Positions 1 through 10,940 of a DNA stretch of 64,000 bases are shown here, piece by piece. Source of the DNA: CAVQBP01 sp963782475 (GTDB lineage Bacteria; Bacteroidota; Ignavibacteria; Ignavibacteriales; Ignavibacteriaceae); the NCBI GenBank assembly GCA_963782475.1, contig CAWAJW010000014.1, positions 135,316-199,315 on the forward strand, in the 5' to 3' direction. A program made the translations under genes and the position numbers. The notes under the pieces were generated by a model that did no database searches, was not told the DNA's origin, and saw nothing but the letters and a program-made list of their open reading frames with translations. The first letter of the stretch is position 1. Every line of letters begins with the position of its first letter.

Positions 1-2327
1 TCATGTGGGAATAATCCTAATTGTTGCATTTGCAATGTGGGCTTCACAAACATCTACGGCACCTCCAACACCCCAGGAATATCAATCATATGATACCAAA
101 TTTAAAATGATAATTTTAGGTATAAGCATTGTTATAATGGGTGTTTTCTGGAGAAAAATATTTAATAAAAATTCCTTCTATCTGCCGTTAATAATCGGGG
201 GAGCCGCTTTGTTTGCTATTTACCCCGGAGTAGTAAAAATTCTTCCCGGTATTTTAGCAGACATTGCAATCAATAATGATTTCCTTGGTGCAACTTTATT
301 TATTGTAATTTTAGGATTACTAGGCTATGGAGTTTATTATTCTACCAAAGTAAAAAAGCCGACTCTCCATCTCATATTTATGTCTGTGTTGTTTTATTTT
401 AATTGGTTTTACAACATTTTCCATGGTTATTATACGTTCAAATGTAAATCCTCCAATGAATGAAAACCAGCCGGATACATTCTCTGAATTGGTTTCTTAT
501 TTAAATAGGGAGCAATATGGTGATTTCCCAACATTTAAGAGAAGATTTTCGGCAGATAATATGCATCAGCGAACTTACACAAACTATTCAAGCGATCTGG
601 ATTTTTTCTGGAGATTCCAGATGAATCATATGATGACACGGTACTGGCTTTGGAATTATGCCGGCAGGGAAAGCTGGGTTCAGGATGCAGGTGCTGATAT
701 CGCCCCTTTCAATAAAATAGGAAACATATTCGGTGGACTTTTAGGAGTTCATTTTGCCGGACGGGTAAAAGATTCGCTTTACGGAATTCCTTTCCTGCTG
801 GGTCTGATTGGCATCTATTTCCATTTTCGTAAGGATTGGAAAATGGCTTCGGTATTTATGATTACATTTATTCTTATGGGATATTTGACCGCATTTTATC
901 AAAACCAGCAGAACCCGCAGCCAAGGGAAAGAGATTATTTTTACGTGGGTGCTTTTTTTGTGTTTTCTATCTGGATTGCTATTGCTGTAAAAGAATTAGC
1001 TGCTTTAGTTTCAGAAAAGCTTAAAGGAACAACTTTTAGAAATGCAGGGATTGCCGGTGTTTTGACTTTAGGAGTTATTTTTGTCCCTGTGAATATGCTG
1101 AAAACCAATTACTTTACACATGACAGATCTAATAATTGGGTACCATGGGATTATTCTTATAATCTCCTTCAAAGCTGTGCATCGAATGCTGTTTTATTTA
1201 CAAATGGAGATAATGATACTTTCCCTCTCTGGTATCTTCAGGATGTTGAAGGTATTAGGAGAGATGTAAAAATTGCAAACTTAAGTCTTTTAAATACACC
1301 ATGGTATATAAAACAGCTTAAGAATGAAGATCCTTATCATGTAGGAACAGTAAAGATTCGGATCCCGGATGAACAAATAGATCAAATTCAGCCTATCCGC
1401 TGGAATACACAAAACATTACAATTGCGGCACCTAAACCTGATTCGGATAATACACTTAAAGACATTTTTCAAAAATATGAAATTTCTGATTCGGGTATTA
1501 TGAAATCGGGTAATATAAGCTGGACAATGAAGCCGACTCTGAATTATGGTAATGTAAAAGGTATAAGAGTTCAGGATATTATGGTTAAGGAAATCGTTGA
1601 AGCAAATGCCTGGCAGAGGCCCATTTACTTTGCTGCAACTGTATCACAGGATGGAAAAATAGGATTAGATGGCTTTCTTAAAAGCGAAGGTATGGCTTCG
1701 AGACTTGTACCGGAGAGAAGCAAAGGGAATTATGATTTTATAAATCCTGAAGTTATGCAGGAACAGATAAAAGAAAATCCGGGATACAGCAAAACATATA
1801 AACCAGGATTTAAATTCCGCGGTTTAAATAATCCAAATATCTTTTTTGACGATAATCATAAAAGGATGACTCAAAACTACCGTAATGTTTTTATTTCCCT
1901 GGCTTACTATTATTTAAATCATAACGAAAAACAGCTGGCGGTAAATACTTTGGATGAGATGCAAAAGAAAATGCCGGGTAACATAATTGGTATTGATTAT
2001 CCGCTATTGTATAATATTGCGGATATGTATTACAATGCAGATGAAGTTTCCAAGGCAAAAAAGCTATATTCTGAAGTAGAAACTGATGCCTGGCAGGATA
2101 TGGCTGAAAATCCGGGTAATCTTACTTCTTATTTCAGCCCTTATAGAATTTTACTGGATCTGTATCAAAAAGAAGGGAATTCGGAGAAACTTTTAGAAAT
2201 TTGGAAACGTATTAAAGTCTATTACCCCGAAGATCCGAGTGTAAAAGCTAATATAGAAAAGTATAGTCAGCTTATAAAAAGTAATTCACCTAAAGCAGAC
2301 AGCATACTTAAAGGAACTAAAAAATAA
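1..2327 (+). CDS. DUF2723 membrane protein (TMEM260/GT117-like), 5' end outside window, one frameshift
   Basis: Large integral membrane protein with a soluble C-terminal half. The first part (codons from position 2) has several hydrophobic segments. After a frame change near 380-395 the protein continues with the family signature VIIRSNVNPPMNEN at about 426-467, then LVSYLNREQYGDFP, more membrane segments, the FTNGDNDTFPLWYLQ motif and a TPR-like tail ending at 2327. DUF2723 proteins of Bacteroidota resemble protein O-mannosyltransferases (knowledge of the family; activity here is inferred). Both halves are well conserved and the break lies in a T-rich run, so an indel error is more likely than a pseudogene. 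The N-terminus lies before base 1. A hairpin terminator follows. Confidence 0.8.
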
Positions 2328-2356
2328 ATATTTTTTAAAATCTTTAATCATAAATT

Positions 2357-2384
2357 AATAAGCGGTAAAAACCGCTTATTTTTT
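2357..2384 (+). terminator. Rho-independent terminator after the DUF2723 gene
   Basis: A perfect 10-bp stem (AATAAGCGGT at 2357-2366 pairing with ACCGCTTATT at 2371-2380) with an AAAA loop, followed by a T run. It lies 30 bp after the stop codon and before the next start at 2404. Confidence 0.8.
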
Positions 2385-2403
2385 AATTTCTATCCTAAAG
2401 TAG

Positions 2404-3481
2404 ATGAAGATCTTAATAGTTGCATTATCAGGAATAGGTGATGCGCTAATGTTTACTCCTGCTCTAAAGCTCATTTCAAAGGCAGAACCTGATTCGGAAA
2501 TCGATGCCTTAGTAATGCTAAAGGGGGCAAAAGATATTTTTGAAAGAAATAAAAATATTAATAAAGTTATTTACTTTGACTTTTTAAAGGAAGGTGTTTT
2601 CAATTCTCTGAAATTTCTTTTAAGCTTAAGAAAAAAGTATGATGCATCTATAAATGTTTATCCTTCGAACCGGAAAGAATATAATATAATCAGCTTTTTA
2701 ATAGGCGCAAAAAAAAGAGCTGGAGTGGAATATTTAAGAAAGAATCCGCAAAATTTTGGTTTTCTAAATAATGTAAGGTTTACTGAAGAGGATTCACTTC
2801 ATAATGTTCAAACGAATATTGTCTTAGTCGAAAAATTATTAAATGTCGAGTTCGATGAAGAGCCTGACCTTGATTTCCCTTTGCATAAAGAGGATAAGAG
2901 TTATGCTGCATCATACCTGAGTAAGTTTAAGAATAAGCGAAGGGGATCTGATGATAGGTTTTCACCCGGGCTCGGCAACATTAAAGAACCATATCTTACG
3001 AAGATGGGAGCCGGAAAAATTTGCCGAATTAGGGAAGAAATTAATCAATGAATACAATGCCAAAATAGTAATATTCGGCGGGCCTGAGGAAAATGAACTA
3101 AAGAATTCAATAAATGATAAAATTAATTCAGGAGTGTCATCTAATCAAACAGGAAATTCATTTGTTGTTGATACAGAAAATTTAGCCCAAAGTGCAGCCA
3201 TCATGAAAAGCTGCAGACTATTTATCTCGAATGATTCAAGCCTGATGCATGTAGCATCAGCAATGAAATTAAATGTAATCGCAATAATTGGTCCTACAAA
3301 TCCGGCTTATATTTATCCATGGAATACAAAACATAAAATTGTAAGCATAGGATTAAATTGTTCACCCTGTTTTATCTATTCTCCCAGACCATTAATATGT
3401 TTCAGAGACGATGTTAAATTTAAATGTATAAAAGAATTATCGGTGGATATGGTTTACCAGGCGGTAACAAAATTTATCTAG
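2404..3481 (+). CDS. Glycosyltransferase family 9 (heptosyltransferase-like), one frameshift
   Basis: Starts MKILIVALSGIGDALMFTPAL, the typical N-terminus of GT9/ADP-heptose transferases. The frame changes near 2932; rejoined, the sequence reads YLSKFKN-ISEGDLMIGFHPGS. The C-terminal domain has FGGPEE, the SNDSSLMHVASAM donor-site motif and IIGPTNPAYIYPW, all GT9 hallmarks. The family transfers heptose or similar sugars to lipid A core or surface glycans at the inner face of the membrane; the donor cannot be told here. Rejoined length is about 359 residues, normal for the family. The stop codon TAG at 3479-3481 overlaps the stop of the convergent LOG gene. Confidence 0.85.
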
Positions 3482-4008
3482 CCGATTTTGGCTTTTATAT
3501 AATTTACAATTTCTTCCACCGTATCAAAACATTCGACAAAACTTAACTTCTCTATTCTCATGTTTTAATTGCTTCTCCATTACCCGAACAATTTCTTTCC
3601 ATAAAGAAGAATGACAAACAATGGGTTTAGCATTGAGCATTCTTTTATTCATCATTTCCCAGACCACAGCGAGTTCCAGGAGAGTTCCTGTTCCTCCTTG
3701 TAAAATAATATAGGCATCACCTAGATCTACTAATGTAGAAATTCTTTCAAACAGAGATTGGCATTTAATTTCTTTTGTTAAATATTTACTCGGAGACTGC
3801 GTCTCCATAAATCGACCGTAACACCAATAGCTTCAGCTCCATTTTCAACTGCTCCTTTAGAAACGGCATTCATTATTCCCTGGAAACCCCCTGTACAAAC
3901 ATTAAAATTATTTTTAGCCAGCAGGATACCCAGCTTATATGCACTATTAAATTCTTCATTCCCCTCTTTAGGCTGAGAGCTGCCGAATACAGTTATTGTT
4001 TTATTCAT
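3478..4008 (-). CDS. LOG-family protein (lysine decarboxylase-like nucleotide phosphoribohydrolase), two frameshifts
   Basis: N-terminus MNKTITVFGSSQPKEGNEEF is the Rossmann opening of the LOG/TIGR00730 family. FQGIMNAVSKGA follows, and then the nucleotide-binding motif QGGTGTLLELAVVWE (the family usually has PGGxGTxxE; here Q replaces P). The frame breaks near 3780-3808 and again near 3545. When repaired, the end reads SFVECFDTVEEIVNYIKAKIG and stops at 3478. Family members release bases from nucleoside 5'-monophosphates; the substrate is not determinable. Total about 176 residues, the usual size. Two indels in conserved sequence suggest consensus errors. Confidence 0.75.
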
Positions 4009-4089
4009 AAAATAATTCTATAAGTTATAAATTTTGAATTTACTCCTGGACTTTTAACAATAATATTTATTAACTCATCTTACGTAGAA

Positions 4090-4175
4090 AATTCTTAATC
4101 CTGCCTTATTCTTAATCTTTCTCAATTTTTATCACGATTATGAGTAAGATTAAGACCGATGCGTAACATAACTTG
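4090..4175. repeat. Short dispersed repeat with inverted CTTAATC/GATTAAG ends, copy 1
   Basis: The segment 4147-4173, from AGATTAAGACCGATG to GTAACATAACT, recurs with one difference at 25837-25863. In both places CTTAATC-type repeats lie upstream on the same strand and can pair with GATTAAG. It sits between the LOG gene and the aldo/keto reductase remnant. It looks like a small non-autonomous or REP-like element. Confidence 0.5.
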
Positions 4176-4736
4176 TTAATAAAAATTCTTATTCCATTTA
4201 TGAATTTTTAATTTATCCAGCAGTTGTAACGGCAAAGCACCTTTTTCAACACTTTTAATATTGGCCAGCAGGTTTTTTTCGCTTCTCATGCCGGGTATTA
4301 CTGTTGTAACCGCATTAAAGCTTATTACAAATCTTAAAGCAGCCTCTGCTCTTGAATCAGCTGCATCCTTAACATCTGCCCATATTTTGTCCACCCTTTC
4401 CTGGACATCAATTTTTCTTGTTCCCCTGAAATAATCATTTCGAAAATCTCCTAAAGGAAATTTTGTATTATGAGTAACATTTCCGGTTAATGCTCCTTCA
4501 TCAAACGGAACCCTGGCAATTATGCTGATATTATTTTTTCTGCTGAATGGAAATAAAAAGTCAATTGGTTTCTGTTCAAATATATTAAAAATAACCTGGA
4601 AAGAATTTATAAGACCCGTTTTGCCTGCTTCCATCCCATTTTCCGGCTGATGATCATTAATCGAAATTCCCCAGAAGCGGACTTTCCCTTCTTTTTTTAG
4701 TTTGTTAACTGCTTCTTTCCATTCATCTTCGTTTGT
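4176..4736 (-). pseudogene. Aldo/keto reductase, C-terminal part, cut by an ISL3-like element
   Basis: Reading on the minus strand from the insertion edge: RTNEDEWKEAV, then KEGKVRFWGISINDHQPENG, IARVPFDEGALTG and VTTVIPGMRSEKNLLANI. These are the C-terminal barrel strands and cofactor loop of an NADPH-dependent aldo/keto reductase. The matching N-terminal part is at 5662-6067 across the element. Joined, the two parts give DKW next to RTNEDEW, so very few codons were lost. The gene product is not expected to be functional. Confidence 0.8.
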
Positions 4737-5661
4737 TCTAAAAAAAACCTCCCGCCGATAAAATATGATAATTTAACAAATATTGGAGTAGATGAGATAT
4801 CATTTAAGAAAGGATATAAGTACATAACTATAATTTACGATCTCTCAGATGGTAAAGCAAAACCGATAGATTATAATCAAGGAAATACAAAGCAGTCACT
4901 AAAAGCTTTTTTCCAGAAACTAACAGAGGAACAGAAAGCATCAATAAAAACAGTAAATACGGATATGTCAAGAGCTTATATAGCTTCAATCAAAGAACAA
5001 TTACCGAAAGCTGATATAATAATCGATAAATTTCATCTAGAGAGTCTACTTAATCAAGCAATAGATTCAATAAGAAAAACAATAATATCCGGAATGACAA
5101 GCAAGAGTAATAAATATATTATGGAGAAAAAGTATAAAGAAAACTTACAGATGAGCCAAAAGGAAATTGAAAAAAGACAGAAGCGAATAGGAGTATTAAC
5201 TGAGAAAGAAAGGAGTAATACCAGATGGGTTTTATTGAAACATCCATCAAACCATAATGAAGATCAAGCGGGATTACTTGCTAAATTAGAAAAGTTAAAT
5301 AGTCCACTTTATAAAGCATATTTATTAAAGGAACAGTTTTATGAAATTTACAAACCAGGTATAAATGTAGAGCGATCGGTTCAAACATTAAGAAACTGGA
5401 TAGAAGAAGTAAAACAAACAAAACTTAGACCTTTAAGAGATTTTTGCAAAACTGTAGAAAATAATATTGATTATATATCAAACTACTTCAGATACGGCAG
5501 GACAAGTGGAACAATTGAAGGAGTCAATAATAAAATAAAAGTAATAAAAAGAATGGCATATGGTTACAAAGATCAACAATATTTCTTTAGAAAAATAAGG
5601 AGTAAATATTGTAATTTACCTCGCTTATATTTTTTGTTTGCATCATCATAGGGAAAGAGCC
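4737..5661 (+). mobile_element. ISL3-like insertion sequence copy 1, 5'-truncated
   Basis: Matches the right-hand 925 bp of the full 1410-bp copies at 39761-41170 (inverted) and 61296-62705. It begins at TTCTAAAAAAAACC, the A8 tract of the transposase frameshift site, and ends with the right terminal repeat GGGAAAGAGCC. The left end and the first ~480 bp, with the zinc-binding N-terminus, are missing. The 7-bp sequence after the right end (CCATTTA) is not found at the left edge, consistent with loss of the left end. It splits the aldo/keto reductase gene. Confidence 0.85.
4746..5651 (+). pseudogene. ISL3-like transposase, catalytic-domain fragment
   Basis: Open reading frame from LPPIKYDNLTNIGVDEIS through NTDMSRAY to SGTIEGVNNKIKVIKRMAYGY, i.e. 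the complete DDE catalytic domain including the likely D, D and E residues. The N-terminal cysteine-rich DNA-binding domain is absent. The 228-residue portion from the internal ATG at 4965 is identical to copy 3 and differs from copy 2 at one residue (A for E in SPLYKAYLL). Without the N-terminal domain it is unlikely to transpose. Confidence 0.8.
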
Positions 5662-6067
5662 CCATTTATCATTCCAAACATGGAACTGCATTAAATCAAT
5701 ATAATCTCTTTTCAAATTTTTAAGGCTTTCTTCGGTCTTATTAATTATATATTCTTTTGGAAATGACTCCTTTAAGGTAGAATGGTCTGCTGCAGGCCAT
5801 TCCCATTTTTTTGAAGGAATTTTCGAAGCAATAAAAATTTTTTTACCAAATTCCTTTTCGGCGTCACCTAAAAGCTTTTCACTATGACCTTTTCCGTACG
5901 CCAGCGCAGTATCAAAGAAAATTAATCCCTTTTTCCATAGCTTTAATTAATACTTTTTTAGACTCCTGGTCTTCAGCACCTTTCCACTCCGATTTCCCAA
6001 TTCCCCAGCATCCAAAACCAAGAAGAGAGACTTTTTTATCAGAACCGTTAAAATTTTTCAATTCCAT
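5662..6067 (-). pseudogene. Aldo/keto reductase, N-terminal part, with an extra frameshift
   Basis: Minus-strand translation from the ATG at 6067: MELKNFNGSDKK, VSLLGFGCWGIGKSEW, then after a frame change near 5930 FFDTALAYGKGHSEKLLGDA (the D and Y of the catalytic site region), IFIASKIPSKKW and YIDLMQFHVWNDKW up to the element. The frame change is one extra T in a T run. Together with 4176-4736 it forms an aldo/keto reductase of roughly 320 residues, broken by the ISL3-like copy. Confidence 0.75.
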
Positions 6068-6239
6068 TAGTCTTCCTTTTAATTATGAAAAATTATCAGC
6101 AAAATTATAATAAGAATTAAAATAATATCCAGCAAAAATCTGCACATATTTTTTCAGGGAAGTGTAGATAATTTTTACACCCAACCAATTTTGATCTTTT
6201 GAGTCTAACGTTACAGAAACCATTTTTCCAGAGGTTGTT

Positions 6240-7467
6240 ATGAAAAAAACATTTATAATCCTTTTATTTCCTTTACTATTCCTGTTTTGCGGAGCTTCAT
6301 TAGAAAATTATACATATTCATCAGGTTCAGGTTTTTTACCAATTGAGCTTTCTATTTGGAAGACTAACAACAAAAAGTTTTTTAAAGAAGTTAAAGATGA
6401 TAATCGAAACCTGCATAAAGATTTTAATATTGAAGAAGGGAAAACGTTAGATTTAAATATAAATTGCGGAGGTTCTCTCAGTATTGAAGGATGGAATAAA
6501 AATGTTGTATCTGCAGATGTTGAAGCTTCAAGAGACAACATTGATGATTATGAGATCGAATTTAATAAAACCAATGATGGTATTAAAGTTGAATCGGATA
6601 CAAAACACGAAAGCTCAAATAATGGTGGTTTACATTTTGTTTTTATGGTTCCCTCGAAGTTTAATTTAAAAATACATTTTAAAGGAGGGGGCATAGAAAT
6701 TAAAAACGTGAACGGAACAATTAACGGACAAACTATGGGCGGACCTCTGGATTTAAGCAACCTGAAAGGTAATCTTGATTTAGAAACTATGGGCGGGCCA
6801 ATTAAACTTTATGACTCAGAAGTTGATGGGAAAATTCACACTATGGGCGGACCTGTTGAAATAACAAATGTGAAAGGCAATATAAAAGGAACTACTAATG
6901 GTGGACCTGTAATACTTAAAAATGTTACTTCCAAATCCGGAAGCAGCACCGGGAACGCAATTACTGTTTCAAGTATGGGCGGGTCAATAAATTTAGATGA
7001 AGCTCCATCTGGTGCTGATTTAAAAACTATGGGAGGTTCAATTGATGTCAAATCTGCAAAGAAATTTGTAAAAGCAGAGACAATGGGGGGAAGCATCGAA
7101 TATTGAAAATACCGACGGAGCAATTGATGCTGCCACAATGGGCGGTGATATTAGTGCAGAAATGGTGGGAAATCCTAATGAAGGAAATCGTGATGTTACC
7201 CTATCCTCCAAAGCAGGCGATATAACTTTGATTGTCCCGGATGGATTGTCAATGGATATCGATATTACTTTAGCTTTTACAAAAAATAAAGAAGGTGATT
7301 ATAAGATCTATAGTGATTTTCCTATAAACCAGGAAACCACTCCTGACTGGAGTCATAAATATGGTTCGGCAAGAAAATTTATATATGGTAAAGGAAAAAC
7401 GGGGGACGGGAAAAACAAAATTAAAATCGAAACCATTAATGGTAATGTTTATTTGAAAAAAGGATAG
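6240..7467 (+). CDS. Secreted DUF4097-like beta-helix protein with TMGG repeats, one frameshift
   Basis: Signal peptide MKKTFIILLFPLLFLFCGASL, then a region with LNINCGGSLSIEGWNK, followed by a ladder of TMGGPxxL-type repeats: TMGGPLDL, TMGGPIKL, TMGGPVEI, TNGGPVIL, SMGGSINL, TMGGSIDV, TMGGSIEY and TMGGDISA, about 18-26 residues apart. This is the pattern of DUF4097 putative adhesins that fold as a right-handed beta helix. The frame breaks near 7098; rejoined it reads IENTDGAIDAATMGG. The tail TINGNVYLKKG ends at 7467. Rejoined length is about 408 residues. Probably periplasmic or on the cell surface; function unknown. Confidence 0.7.
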
Positions 7468-7472
7468 TTAAG

Positions 7473-7570
7473 AGAGATCAGGAATCAGATGACAGAGGTC
7501 AGCAGAATTGTTGAGAGCTGACTTCTGACTTCTGATCTCTGATCTCTGATCTCTGATCCTCTGACTTCTT
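7473..7570. repeat. Imperfect snap-back repeat with tandem TCTGATC units
   Basis: 7473-7503 pairs with 7517-7547 at about 26 of 31 positions, enclosing a short loop. The right arm runs on into four TCTGATC/TCTGACT-type units to about 7570. It lies between the repeat-protein gene and lhgO. There is no T run after it, so terminator function is doubtful. Confidence 0.5.
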
Positions 7571-7657
7571 GTCTCATGGCATTAACTTTTCACACGCTCA
7601 TTTTCCGATTCACAATCAAGTTTAGTAATTTTACATCTCATATTTTTTAATTATTTC

Positions 7658-8863
7658 ATGTCACCCAAATTATACAATATCACAATCATCGGGGGAGGAA
7701 TTGTCGGTACGGCAACTGCCCTGCAGATTCTAAAAAAGAAAAAGATCTCTTTAATTATTATTGAAGCTGAAAATAAATTAGCAGCACACCAAACAGGGAG
7801 AAACAGCGGAGTCATTCATTCGGGTTTGTATTATAAGCCGGGTTCGTTAAAAGCCGAAAACTGTGTTGAAGGAAGAAATTTATTATACAGGTTTTGTGAG
7901 GAAAATGGGATAAAATTCGACAGGTGCGGAAAAATAGTAGTCGCAGCGGATCAGAAGGAGATCCTTGCTCTTGATGAGCTTGAAAGAAGAGGTAAAGAAA
8001 ACGGGTTAAAGTATTTAAAAAGACTTACAAAGGATGGAATAAAAAACTATGAACCATACGCTGCTGGTATGGAAGGGCTTTTTGTTGGAGAAACGGGGAT
8101 TGTAGACTATACTGAAGTTACCGGAGCGTATGAAAGAATCATCCTCAATAATGGAGGGGAAGTAAAAACTAACTGCAAATTTTTATCTTTATATAAAAGT
8201 AAAGATGAACTGGTTCTTAATACTACCCAGGGCGAAATTCATACTAAATTCTTAATTAATTGCGGCGGACTTCAATCAGATAGGATTGCAGCTTTGTGCG
8301 GTATAAATACCGACATTCAAATAATTCCTTTCCGGGGTGAATACTATAAAATAAAAAAAGAAAAAGAATATCTCGTAAAAAATTTGATTTATCCTGTACC
8401 CGATCCGAGGTTTCCATTCCTGGGTGTTCATTTTACCAGAATGATCAGCGGGGGAATTGAAGCAGGTCCAAATGCAGTGCTGGCATTTAAGAGAGAAGGC
8501 TATAAATTCAAAGATTTTTCTTTGAAGGATGTTTCGGAAATGATCAATTTCGCTGGGTTTTGGAAAATGGGAAGAAAATATTATAAGACCGGATTTCACG
8601 AATTCTACCGTTCATTAAGTAAAGCTGCATTTGTATCCGCATTGCAAAAATTGATTCCTGCAATAAATGAAGATGATGTTGAACCCTATAAAGCCGGGGT
8701 TCGAGCTCAAGCTGTTGATAAAAATGGAAATCTTTTAGATGATTTTAGAATAATTGAAAATGACAATATGGTGCACATTTTAAATGCACCCTCTCCCGCA
8801 GCCACCGCTTCATTAAGCATCGGTGAAAAAATCGCCAGCCTGGTAATTGATAGAGTTAGTTGA
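7658..8863 (+). CDS. lhgO: L-2-hydroxyglutarate oxidase
   Basis: FAD-dependent oxidoreductase of the DAO superfamily, 401 residues, the usual LhgO length. The N-terminal FAD motif is IIGGGIVGTATALQIL (residues 10-25), followed by the subfamily signature HQTGRNSGVIHSGLYYKPGS. Near the end are VEPYKAGVRAQAVD and HILNAPSPAATASLSIG. The enzyme oxidises L-2-hydroxyglutarate to 2-oxoglutarate and passes electrons to the quinone pool at the membrane (family knowledge). It stands alone, with 190 bp before it and a convergent gene after it. No anomaly seen. Confidence 0.88.
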   Translation: MSPKLYNITIIGGGIVGTATALQILKKKKISLIIIEAENKLAAHQTGRNSGVIHSGLYYKPGSLKAENCVEGRNLLYRFCEENGIKFDRCGKIVVAADQKEILALDELERRGKENGLKYLKRLTKDGIKNYEPYAAGMEGLFVGETGIVDYTEVTGAYERIILNNGGEVKTNCKFLSLYKSKDELVLNTTQGEIHTKFLINCGGLQSDRIAALCGINTDIQIIPFRGEYYKIKKEKEYLVKNLIYPVPDPRFPFLGVHFTRMISGGIEAGPNAVLAFKREGYKFKDFSLKDVSEMINFAGFWKMGRKYYKTGFHEFYRSLSKAAFVSALQKLIPAINEDDVEPYKAGVRAQAVDKNGNLLDDFRIIENDNMVHILNAPSPAATASLSIGEKIASLVIDRVS

Positions 8864-8996
8864 ACATAGATTTTTTTAGACTTTAATCAGGAGTTTGAAA
8901 TCTCTCAGAAAAAAATATTTAAATTTTCATTTAATCTTTACTGGATAAAAATATTCTGCGGTAAACCTTCATCTGAGAATCTCAAAGAAGAAGAGT

Positions 8997-10940
8997 CTAG
9001 TTAAATAACTCCCAGCCTAAGCCAAACCGGACTCCCCGCGGCTGCATGGGATAAAAAGGAGTAATAAAGTATTGTTTACCCAATAAATTTTCCCAGGTTA
9101 GATATATAATTGCAACTTTCCTGATTTCTCCAACTAAAGTAAAATTAATTGTAATGGACGGGGCAATTTCATTATTAAAATAAGCTAAGATACCAGGGGA
9201 ATATACCGGCAGCAGATTCTGCCTTCCTGTATAATAAAAAACGAATCCGGTTTTAAGGTTAAGGTTGGAATTGAATAAGATATCTTTATAATATATTCCG
9301 CTCATAAAGTTAAAGTCCGGCATTAAATTCTCAAAATTCTTTTCGGCATTAAAAAAATACTCGCCTGAAGCTTCCAACAAAATTTCCTTAAACTTATAAT
9401 CGAGCTTTAATCCCAGTCCGGTAAGATTTTTATTTTCGTAGTAAAATATTCCCGGAGCTGATTTACCTAAAGCTAAATCCCTGCTGAAAATATTTAAAGT
9501 GATTGAGGCACCCAGTCCGGAATATTGAATACTAGCCTCTGCATTATTTATTCTATCCGGTGGTCTGCTAATTTCATAATTTGAAAATCCGAGGTAAAAT
9601 TTAAAATTATCATCCGGTTTATAAGTAATATCTGCTCCTAAACCATACAAGTTGTTATATTGCAGGTAATTGCCTCTCCCCCTATAGAATTTATAAAAAA
9701 CAGATGGAATCAAATTTCCATTCAAAAGATTTAATGAGAATATCGATGCCAGGGATAAATTATCCAAATTGTTTTCAGCAATAGAATAAACCCTGTTCTC
9801 AATAGTGCTGGTGTTATAATTAATATGTTCAAAATTTCCTAAGAGACTTATAGAATATAATTTCTGATCAAATTCCTGCTTTAAATTTATTCCGTATATC
9901 TTATTTTTATTTTTAAGCTCAGATAAGCTTGAGTCGATGCCGGATATTTTATCCTGGTTGAACCGGAAATAAAAATCGAGATTCCCGCTAAGCTTCTTAA
10001 ATGCATTAGAAAGGAGACTTACAGTAAAATAATGCTGAAGATATTCCTCTCTCCGGTATGGAAAATTAACCGGTGCGGTTATGTCGTCATATAATACACT
10101 ATTAATATCAGGGTTATTCTTTATTATAGTATCAACTTCAATTCCGCCGTTTAATCCTTTATTCGATTTTATATACCCATATGACCCGGTAATATTTAAT
10201 GAATTGGAAAGGAAATATTTTAAATTAGTTTTCACCTGCCATATATTAAAATCACTATTAACAAAAGAGCTGTCGATATTTCTGTTTGTTATATCAAAAG
10301 AGACATTTAAATCTTTAAGAAGCAACGCGCTGAATAACCCGTCTACATATGCTTCTCCTGAAGGTCCCTGGATATATTTTATTCTTGAGTAGGGTGTAAC
10401 GGAAAGATAATCTTTTGTTATAAAATTAATTGTTACAGGGTTTGGTGATAGTGAATATAAAAAACCTCTGGGTGAAGGAATAATTTCAATTGAATCAACT
10501 GAGCCGGTTTGTATATTATTTAAATCAAGTGAATTTGTAAAATGATCATTATATAATATTCCATTTTGGAGAAAGCTGATCCCTCCCGCACCCGCGCCAT
10601 ATATAAAAGCTTCGTTATCTTCTTCGATAAACCCTTTATCTCTTATAAAGGTAAAGGGGAATTCCTTTAACAAGTCCGAAGCTGACCTGTAGTCAAAGTG
10701 AAAAATTGTATTATGACTGATAAAATAACTATTATCAGACAGCGGTTTACGCTGAAGCGGAACAAGGGTATCAACTTTGGCGAGATTTTTTTTTGAACTT
10801 AGCAAGCCGGTAGTATCTGTAAGTACGGAATCTTTTTTTCCACTTTCAAGCAGCTGCAGATTTTTTTTAATTGACAGGGAATCAACATTCTGAGAGTGCA
10901 GGTATATACTAAATAAAAGGAAAATTAAAAGCTGTTTCAT
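8997..10940 (-). CDS. TonB-dependent-receptor-like outer-membrane protein (plug plus barrel)
   Basis: Start chosen at the ATG at 10940 because it gives a signal peptide, MKQLLIFLLFSIYLHS; the longer frame to 11063 has no such start. Residues about 75-160 resemble a TonB plug: SASDLLKEFPFTFIRDKGF, ISFLQNGILYNDHF, NNIQTGSVDSIEIIPSPRGFLYS and NPVTINFITKDY. The rest is rich in alternating beta strands with aromatic girdles, ending RFGLGWELFN. The length, 647 residues, is shorter than most siderophore receptors. No carboxypeptidase-like domain is seen in front. Substrate unknown; no SusD-like partner nearby. Confidence 0.65.
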   Translation of the reverse strand: MKQLLIFLLFSIYLHSQNVDSLSIKKNLQLLESGKKDSVLTDTTGLLSSKKNLAKVDTLVPLQRKPLSDNSYFISHNTIFHFDYRSASDLLKEFPFTFIRDKGFIEEDNEAFIYGAGAGGISFLQNGILYNDHFTNSLDLNNIQTGSVDSIEIIPSPRGFLYSLSPNPVTINFITKDYLSVTPYSRIKYIQGPSGEAYVDGLFSALLLKDLNVSFDITNRNIDSSFVNSDFNIWQVKTNLKYFLSNSLNITGSYGYIKSNKGLNGGIEVDTIIKNNPDINSVLYDDITAPVNFPYRREEYLQHYFTVSLLSNAFKKLSGNLDFYFRFNQDKISGIDSSLSELKNKNKIYGINLKQEFDQKLYSISLLGNFEHINYNTSTIENRVYSIAENNLDNLSLASIFSLNLLNGNLIPSVFYKFYRGRGNYLQYNNLYGLGADITYKPDDNFKFYLGFSNYEISRPPDRINNAEASIQYSGLGASITLNIFSRDLALGKSAPGIFYYENKNLTGLGLKLDYKFKEILLEASGEYFFNAEKNFENLMPDFNFMSGIYYKDILFNSNLNLKTGFVFYYTGRQNLLPVYSPGILAYFNNEIAPSITINFTLVGEIRKVAIIYLTWENLLGKQYFITPFYPMQPRGVRFGLGWELFN

